From: Methanobrevibacter sp.
GTDB taxonomy: Archaea; Methanobacteriota; Methanobacteria; Methanobacteriales; Methanobacteriaceae
Length of the DNA: 64,000 bases
Assembly (NCBI GenBank): GCA_017434555.1
Contig: JAFRFB010000006.1
Location: forward strand, 1-64,000
Direction of reading: 5' to 3'
The notes beneath the pieces are model-generated. The model did no database searches, had not been told where the DNA came from, and worked only from the letters and a program-made list of their open reading frames with translations. Below, one piece after another: positions 59,660-64,000 of the stretch. The position numbers and the translations under genes were made by a program. The first letter of the stretch is position 1; the number at the start of each line of letters is the position of its first letter.

Positions 59660-60667
59660 ATGGAATTAGAGCAATTATATAAATCATACAAAGATTATAA
59701 ATGTAAAATAGAAGGTAAAAGTGAAAATAGTGTTAATCAATATATTTATCGTATTCAAGATTTTATAAAATATAATAATATAAAAAATGTTGATGATTTG
59801 TTATCTATGACTTCAAATAATGTTAAATTATGGTTATCATCATTAGCAGATAATGGTAATGCAGAAAGAAGTAGAAATACTAAATTAACAGCAGTTAAAG
59901 AAATATATAAGTATCTTGATGAAGATTTAAAAATGGAAGTTGATACTGATATTCAAAGAATACCTTTTGCTAAAGTGCCAAAAAGAGAGAGCAAATGTCT
60001 TTCTAGTGAAGATGTTAAAGATTTAATTGATTTCATTAGAGATAGTAGAACTAGAACGGCAGTAGCAATTATATTTCAAACTGGTGTAAGATTTTGTGAA
60101 CTAATACAAATTACTTGCACTGATATTGAGAGAGGTTATGCCGATATTATTGGAAAAGGAAATAAAGAAAGAACAATTTGGTTTGATTTATGGGTACAAG
60201 AAATTGCTAGAAAGTACATAAATGGAAAGCGTAGAAAAATTGTAGAAAAACAGAAAGTAAACACAGATATTTTGATGATAAGTGATTGGGGTAATGTTAT
60301 TTTAAGAGAAAATCTTGAAAAAAGTATGAAGAAATGGGCTAAAGATTTTAATGAATATCCTCTAACAAAAGGAAGATTAGAGTGGTGGGAACATTTTAGT
60401 CCTCACAAGTTAAGACATAGTTTTGCCTCATATCAATTTGAGCAAGGTGTCGATGCTGCAACTGTTCGTGATTCAATGGGACACTCAAATTTGGCTACTA
60501 CAAATAACTATTCACACTCTACACAAAATAGAGTTAAAATGGCTATGTTGGGTCAAAAAGCAAAGGAAAATCACGAAGATATGGAACTTATTAAGAAATT
60601 ATTGGCAGATAAAGACCTTTTAAGCAAAGTAAAAGAGATGATTGGAGAAGATAATAAAGATGAATAA
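59660..60667 (+). CDS. Tyrosine recombinase / integrase
   Basis: 335 aa. N-terminal SAM-like domain (1-100) and catalytic domain with R144 (TGVRFCEL), H249/R252 (SPHKLRHS), H275 (MGHSNL) and Tyr284 (NNYSH). Complete catalytic set. AAAGGAGG lies 8 nt before ATG. It could integrate the phage, resolve dimers, or be an SP-beta YopP-like enzyme; no attP was recognised. Confidence 0.92.
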   Translation: MELEQLYKSYKDYKCKIEGKSENSVNQYIYRIQDFIKYNNIKNVDDLLSMTSNNVKLWLSSLADNGNAERSRNTKLTAVKEIYKYLDEDLKMEVDTDIQRIPFAKVPKRESKCLSSEDVKDLIDFIRDSRTRTAVAIIFQTGVRFCELIQITCTDIERGYADIIGKGNKERTIWFDLWVQEIARKYINGKRRKIVEKQKVNTDILMISDWGNVILRENLEKSMKKWAKDFNEYPLTKGRLEWWEHFSPHKLRHSFASYQFEQGVDAATVRDSMGHSNLATTNNYSHSTQNRVKMAMLGQKAKENHEDMELIKKLLADKDLLSKVKEMIGEDNKDE

Positions 60668-61202
60668 CGAAGAAAATCAAAAACACTTTGAAATGGTACA
60701 AAAAATTGCCAAAATAAATGAAGAATTAAATGAAATTGATGAATATTTTGATAATTTAAATGGAAGTTTGAGTGAAGTGGAGTTATATATTAGTGATTTG
60801 CTACATTATGTAGAAAATAATAACTTCACTCCTCAACAAGCCGTTAGATTTTTAAATTTATTGAAAAAGAAAAGGTTGGAAAGAAGAAAAATAAAACAAG
60901 ATATTGTAATTAAATCAAATTTTGATAATATTAGAAATAAATTTTCATTTTACGACCAAAGAAAAATTGCAATGACACAATTTTTTAGGAAAGAAAAAGA
61001 ATTAATGTCTGAATATAATCCTAGAAAAATATCTGTTGTTGAATTAAGAGAAATGATTACTGGAAAACGTGGAAGAAAATCCATAAATGCAAAAGAAGAA
61101 TTTGTGGGTAGTTCTGAAATAGAAAATGAAATTATGTTATCAAATAATGAAAATATTGAAGAAAATTCATTAAATGATAACAAAGAAATTGTGGAGGTAT
61201 AA
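60660..61202 (+). CDS. Coiled-coil DNA-repair-type protein
   Basis: 180 aa from ATG 60660, overlapping the recombinase's stop by 8 nt. Lys/Glu/Asn-rich with a coiled N-half (NEELNEIDEYFDNLNGSLSE) and a basic region (LLKKKRLERRKIKQD). Might assist the recombinase. Unknown. Confidence 0.55.
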   Translation: MNNEENQKHFEMVQKIAKINEELNEIDEYFDNLNGSLSEVELYISDLLHYVENNNFTPQQAVRFLNLLKKKRLERRKIKQDIVIKSNFDNIRNKFSFYDQRKIAMTQFFRKEKELMSEYNPRKISVVELREMITGKRGRKSINAKEEFVGSSEIENEIMLSNNENIEENSLNDNKEIVEV

Positions 61203-61204
61203 TT

Positions 61205-61540
61205 ATGTATGGTTATTTTATAAGTTATGTTTATTCTGAAGAAGGTTTTAGCTTTGCTGATATATTTGGTTCGACAAGCAAAAATGTATTTGGCAATGCT
61301 TTTGTTAATTATGAATATGAATTAAAAGATTTTGAAATTAGCGATTATAATGAAATAAAATCTATGATAGCAAAAGGTGTATCTAAATTAATTAATGATA
61401 GAAGAAAAGAAGCACACGAGCGTTTTCATAAAGATGAAGAGTATACATATCAAAATGATATAGTAAAGGCAGAAAACATTACTTTAATAAGCATTATTCC
61501 AAAGAAAGTTGAGGAATTAAATAATGGAAAAGATAATTAA
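61205..61540 (+). CDS. Unknown protein (YFISYVY start)
   Basis: 111 aa beginning MYGYFISYVYSEEGFSFADIFG, a pattern I have seen in phage genes of unknown role. Overlaps the next gene by 17 nt. Unknown. Confidence 0.55.
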   Translation: MYGYFISYVYSEEGFSFADIFGSTSKNVFGNAFVNYEYELKDFEISDYNEIKSMIAKGVSKLINDRRKEAHERFHKDEEYTYQNDIVKAENITLISIIPKKVEELNNGKDN

Positions 61541-61718
61541 ATTATATTGTGAACATTGTAACAAAGAAACTGAACATAAAAGAAATTTCAGTTTGATAAA
61601 GAATTTTGTTGATGGTGCTAAAATGGTATTCACAAGAGGTTGGAGTCTAAATAATCAAACAGAATTATATAAATGCTGTAATTGTGGCAATATTGTAGAA
61701 ATAGAGGTGGAGAATTAA
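61524..61718 (+). CDS. Small zinc-ribbon protein
   Basis: 64 aa. CEHCNKETEHK and CCNCGN form two Cys pairs (residues ~8-11, ~52-56). Likely zinc binding. Overlaps both neighbours. Confidence 0.65.
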   Translation: MEKIIKLYCEHCNKETEHKRNFSLIKNFVDGAKMVFTRGWSLNNQTELYKCCNCGNIVEIEVEN

Positions 61719-61933
61719 TGAATAACGAAGAAATTATTGCTAACTTAAAAACATTAAAAAATAGTATTGAACTTGAAAAGATGACTTTGCCAAGTCTACA
61801 ACACGAAGAACTAAACGAAGAAAATATTAATAAGTTTGTAGATACTATGACAAGAGCATTTAATAATGATATTATTTTACTTAATAATATTGTGGCTATA
61901 ATAGAAAGCAAATCTGAAAAAGATGGAAAGTAA
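61718..61933 (+). CDS. Small helical protein
   Basis: 71 aa from ATG 61718 (TAATGA junction). Acidic helix with LKNSIELEKMTLPSLQHEEL. Unknown. Confidence 0.5.
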   Translation: MNNEEIIANLKTLKNSIELEKMTLPSLQHEELNEENINKFVDTMTRAFNNDIILLNNIVAIIESKSEKDGK

Positions 61934-61938
61934 ATATT

Positions 61939-62226
61939 ATGGAAACATTAAAAATATCTTATACAAATGACAATACGCACGTTCAAAATAGTTATCTATT
62001 AATTACTAGAAAAATTATTACTGAAAAAGTTAATGATATTATTATTGAAAGAAGATTAAAAGATTATCAAGTTACTAGAAATGTTAATTCATATGTTAGA
62101 GAATGGATAGGGCATAATAGATTATATCGTTTAGGTTTATTTAAAAGTCATACAAAACACGTTGATTTAGAAGAAAATATACCTAAATGGAAAGAAATTA
62201 TTTGGTTTATATTAGGAGGAATATAA
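61939..62226 (+). CDS. Small basic protein
   Basis: 95 aa, Arg/Lys/Asn-rich (RRLKDYQVTRNVNSYVREWIGH). Possibly nucleic-acid binding. Unknown. Confidence 0.5.
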   Translation: METLKISYTNDNTHVQNSYLLITRKIITEKVNDIIIERRLKDYQVTRNVNSYVREWIGHNRLYRLGLFKSHTKHVDLEENIPKWKEIIWFILGGI

Positions 62227-62227
62227 T

Positions 62228-62473
62228 ATGTTTGGAAGGTCTAAATTAAAAAGAATGGCTACTATAAAAGATTTAGAAAGTAATCCAGAAGTATTAAATT
62301 TAAACGAAGTTAAAAAGTACGGCAAGGTTGTTGAAGAAGTTTCTAAATATCTTAAACAATATAAATATCAAGTTGGTACTTATTTAGCAAATATGAAAGC
62401 TGATGAAGGCAAAGTAAAATATCTTAGACTTGGTGCAAAAGATTGCGTTGTAGAAATAAGAATTATGGAGTGA
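62228..62473 (+). CDS. Small basic protein
   Basis: 81 aa, Lys-rich (GRSKLKRMATIKDLESNPE). Overlaps no neighbour. Unknown. Confidence 0.5.
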   Translation: MFGRSKLKRMATIKDLESNPEVLNLNEVKKYGKVVEEVSKYLKQYKYQVGTYLANMKADEGKVKYLRLGAKDCVVEIRIME

Positions 62474-62478
62474 TAATT

Positions 62479-62766
62479 ATGTATATAAATGATGGTTTAA
62501 AAGTTGCCTTAAATTACTTACAATATTGTATGACAAGTTCGAGTGATAATATTTTATTAATATTTGATACAAATATATTAGCTGATGAATATAAAAATGT
62601 GTTATTAAAAAAAGAAGATAATGTCGAAAATAAAATATTTGTTTCATTAAGTGATTTATTATATCCTAATTGTTTAATTGGTCGTAGATTTTCACACTAT
62701 TATTTTATAACAGATTCAGATATAAGAAGTTTAAGAGAAGAGGTAGAAAATTGTGATAGAGAATAA
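62479..62766 (+). CDS. Small unknown protein
   Basis: 95 aa from ATG 62479 (GGAGTGATAATT upstream). Contains NILLIFDTNILADEY, a strand-helix with FDTN. Overlaps the next gene by 14 nt. Unknown. Confidence 0.5.
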   Translation: MYINDGLKVALNYLQYCMTSSSDNILLIFDTNILADEYKNVLLKKEDNVENKIFVSLSDLLYPNCLIGRRFSHYYFITDSDIRSLREEVENCDRE

Positions 62767-62956
62767 TGAAAGAATACAAAGTATGTGTTCAAATATTTTA
62801 GAGCAAGTTCAAATTATAAAAAATGATTTTGCTACTAATGGGAAAACACACTACAATTATATTTTAGAAAAATTAAGTAAAGCACAATGGGACTTAAATG
62901 TTCTAATAAAAATGGCTGAAAATAAAAAAGAGGAAGTTGAAAAGAAGGAGGAATAA
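62753..62956 (+). CDS. Small helical protein
   Basis: 67 aa, GTG start with AGAGGT 8 nt before. Helical, Asn/Lys-rich, C-terminal KKEEVEKKEE. Unknown. Confidence 0.5.
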   Translation: MIENNERIQSMCSNILEQVQIIKNDFATNGKTHYNYILEKLSKAQWDLNVLIKMAENKKEEVEKKEE

Positions 62957-62957
62957 T

Positions 62958-63035
62958 ATGGTTTGGAAATTAATTATATTATTACTATTATTCTTTATAT
63001 GGTGTTGTTGTAAAGTAGGAGGAGGAGATGATTAA
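62958..63035 (+). CDS. Very short Cys-rich membrane peptide
   Basis: 25 aa: VWKLIILLLLFFIWCCC followed by KVGGGDD. One membrane helix and a C-C-C run. AAGGAGGAATAAT upstream and stop overlapping the YopX start. Small hydrophobic early peptides of this type are common in phages. Confidence 0.5.
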   Translation: MVWKLIILLLLFFIWCCCKVGGGDD

Positions 63036-63427
63036 TGAGAGAAATTAATTTTAGAGTATGGGATAATGTTGATAAAAAATTTATTTCTTTAGATGATTAT
63101 CAAAAATTAGGTGCTGTTGAAATAGAGAATGATGGTACTTTAACTTTAAGTCCTAGATATAGGTTTTTGACAAGTATGATGATTATGCCAACAAGATTTA
63201 TTCTTTCTCAAGACACTGGATTAATTGATAAAAATGGCACAAAGGTTTTTGAAGGAGATATTGTTATGTTCGATTATGAATGGACTAAGCCTAACGAAAC
63301 TGGAATTATTCAGTGGAACAAAGATAATGCTAGTTTCCAAATTAAAGGACACATACCTAGTTCTTCAATGAAACATTTAAGTCAAATGAAAATTATGGGT
63401 AATATATATGAAAATCAAGAGGTGTAA
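63035..63427 (+). CDS. yopX: YopX-family protein
   Basis: 130 aa. MREINFRVWDNVDKKFI, ... QDTGLIDKNGTKVFEGDIV and later WNKDNASFQIKG: the standard YopX signature (RAW-D-x-x-x-K-x-M ... TGLKDKNGKEIYEGDIV). YopX is an SP-beta gene of unknown function, frequent in Firmicutes phages. GGAGGAGATGATTA precedes the start. Confidence 0.88.
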   Translation: MREINFRVWDNVDKKFISLDDYQKLGAVEIENDGTLTLSPRYRFLTSMMIMPTRFILSQDTGLIDKNGTKVFEGDIVMFDYEWTKPNETGIIQWNKDNASFQIKGHIPSSSMKHLSQMKIMGNIYENQEV

Positions 63428-63429
63428 AT

Positions 63430-64000
63430 ATGGGATTAACTTTAAAATATGAATTTACAAATGGAAATAAACAAGATATTCATTTTGATAATGATGATAA
63501 AACAAGAGTAAATAATATACATTCGTGGGGTTTTGTTAATGATTTTACTTTAAAACAAAAAATTAGTGCTATTTCAAAATTATTTAAACAAGGAACGATT
63601 AAAGGTAGTTGGATTAAAAATGAATTATATTTAATAGACGACAAATACGGCTACTATTCAAATGGTTGGGAATGGCAATTTTGTGAATATACTCCAGTCG
63701 AAGTAGAAATTGAACCTGCTTGGAGTTATTATGAGGCTAAAGTAGAAACACAATATGAAACTAAACATTTGAAAGTTCTTGAGTTTGATGATTTATACAA
63801 TTTGCTAGACGATGAAAAGAAAAATGAAGTAGACCAATTAATTAAAGAAGCAATGGAAAAATATTACGAAAAATCTTATAATGACATTTATTATGAATTT
63901 TCAATTAATGAAAATAAAGATAAAGTAAATTTCTATTTAGAATATAAAGGTACTTTTTATGGCGTTAGAATAACAGAAAATAATTATGTTGAAGTTTTTA
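63430..64000 (+). CDS. Unknown protein, runs off right edge (partial)
   Basis: 190 codons open to the window end. Starts ATG 63430 (GAGGTG upstream). Beta-rich N-half (GLTLKYEFTNGNKQDIHFDND), Trp/Tyr-rich core, acidic coil. Unknown. Confidence 0.55.
   Translation, partial: MGLTLKYEFTNGNKQDIHFDNDDKTRVNNIHSWGFVNDFTLKQKISAISKLFKQGTIKGSWIKNELYLIDDKYGYYSNGWEWQFCEYTPVEVEIEPAWSYYEAKVETQYETKHLKVLEFDDLYNLLDDEKKNEVDQLIKEAMEKYYEKSYNDIYYEFSINENKDKVNFYLEYKGTFYGVRITENNYVEVF

Noticed and set aside
60423-60623. Alternative frame in the recombinase gene
   Set aside because: Overlaps the catalytic half of the complete recombinase; no ribosome site.
1-64000. Recoded stop codons (TGA as Trp, as in Mollicutes phages)
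   Set aside because: Trp is encoded by TGG throughout and genes end at TGA, TAG and TAA.
1-64000. tRNA genes or insertion sequences
   Set aside because: No cloverleaf candidate with a TTC-type arm and no transposase or terminal repeats were recognised by eye; a tRNA scan could still reveal a degenerate one.

Overview
The window is a large piece of a low-GC tailed-phage (siphovirus-type) genome or prophage. Host signals look like Bacillota: strong AGGAGG-type ribosome sites, frequent TTG/GTG starts, and several textbook TTGACA-17-TATAAT promoters. Trp is encoded by TGG, and TAA, TGA and TAG all act as stops, so the standard bacterial code applies. A YopX protein and a YonO/RdRP-like RNA polymerase recall SP-beta-type phages, but the host species cannot be named from the sequence.

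Layout. 1-32.3 kb (minus strand, transcribed right to left): HAD nucleotidase, YonO-like RNA polymerase (about 920 aa), a zinc-ribbon protein overlapping it, metallophosphoesterase, putative small terminase, large terminase split by a group I intron that carries a GIY-YIG endonuclease, portal, protease-scaffold, head proteins, capsid, connectors, tail tube, RuvC-like resolvase, small membrane proteins, tape measure, and tail-tip/baseplate genes running off the left edge. 32.4-34.3 kb (plus): a two-gene island, an antirepressor-like zinc protein and an SF2-type helicase, closed by a perfect 30-bp bidirectional terminator. 34.35-37.5 kb (minus): nine or ten small overlapping genes. 37.5-40.2 kb: mostly non-coding control region with divergent consensus promoters, hairpins, direct repeats, a short gene, and three small leftward genes behind two twin promoters. 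40.2-64 kb (plus): about 55 small, mostly acidic, tightly packed genes. Recognisable ones are SprT-like metallopeptidase, HNH endonuclease, tyrosine recombinase, YopX, several zinc-knuckle proteins and an ArdA-like acidic protein.

The most striking signal is a family of thirteen 40-nt elements (39.9-53.6 kb). All have exactly the same spacing: an ATGGCTA block, a GTGTATA block where a -35 box should be, and an extended -10 (TGnTATAAT). They precede operons of small genes and have no TTGACA, whereas five other promoters in the window do. This looks like a phage-specific promoter regulon that needs an activator, similar in logic to T4 MotA middle promoters. One of these promoters starts a transcript whose first feature is a 33-bp hairpin in which every non-Watson-Crick pair is a G-U wobble on the transcribed strand.

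Working model (inference): host RNA polymerase reads the consensus promoters at 32.3, 37.5 and 39.7-39.8 kb first. A phage factor then activates the 40-nt promoters. The phage RNA polymerase encoded at the head of the leftward structural block may transcribe structural genes, as reported for YonO in SP-beta.
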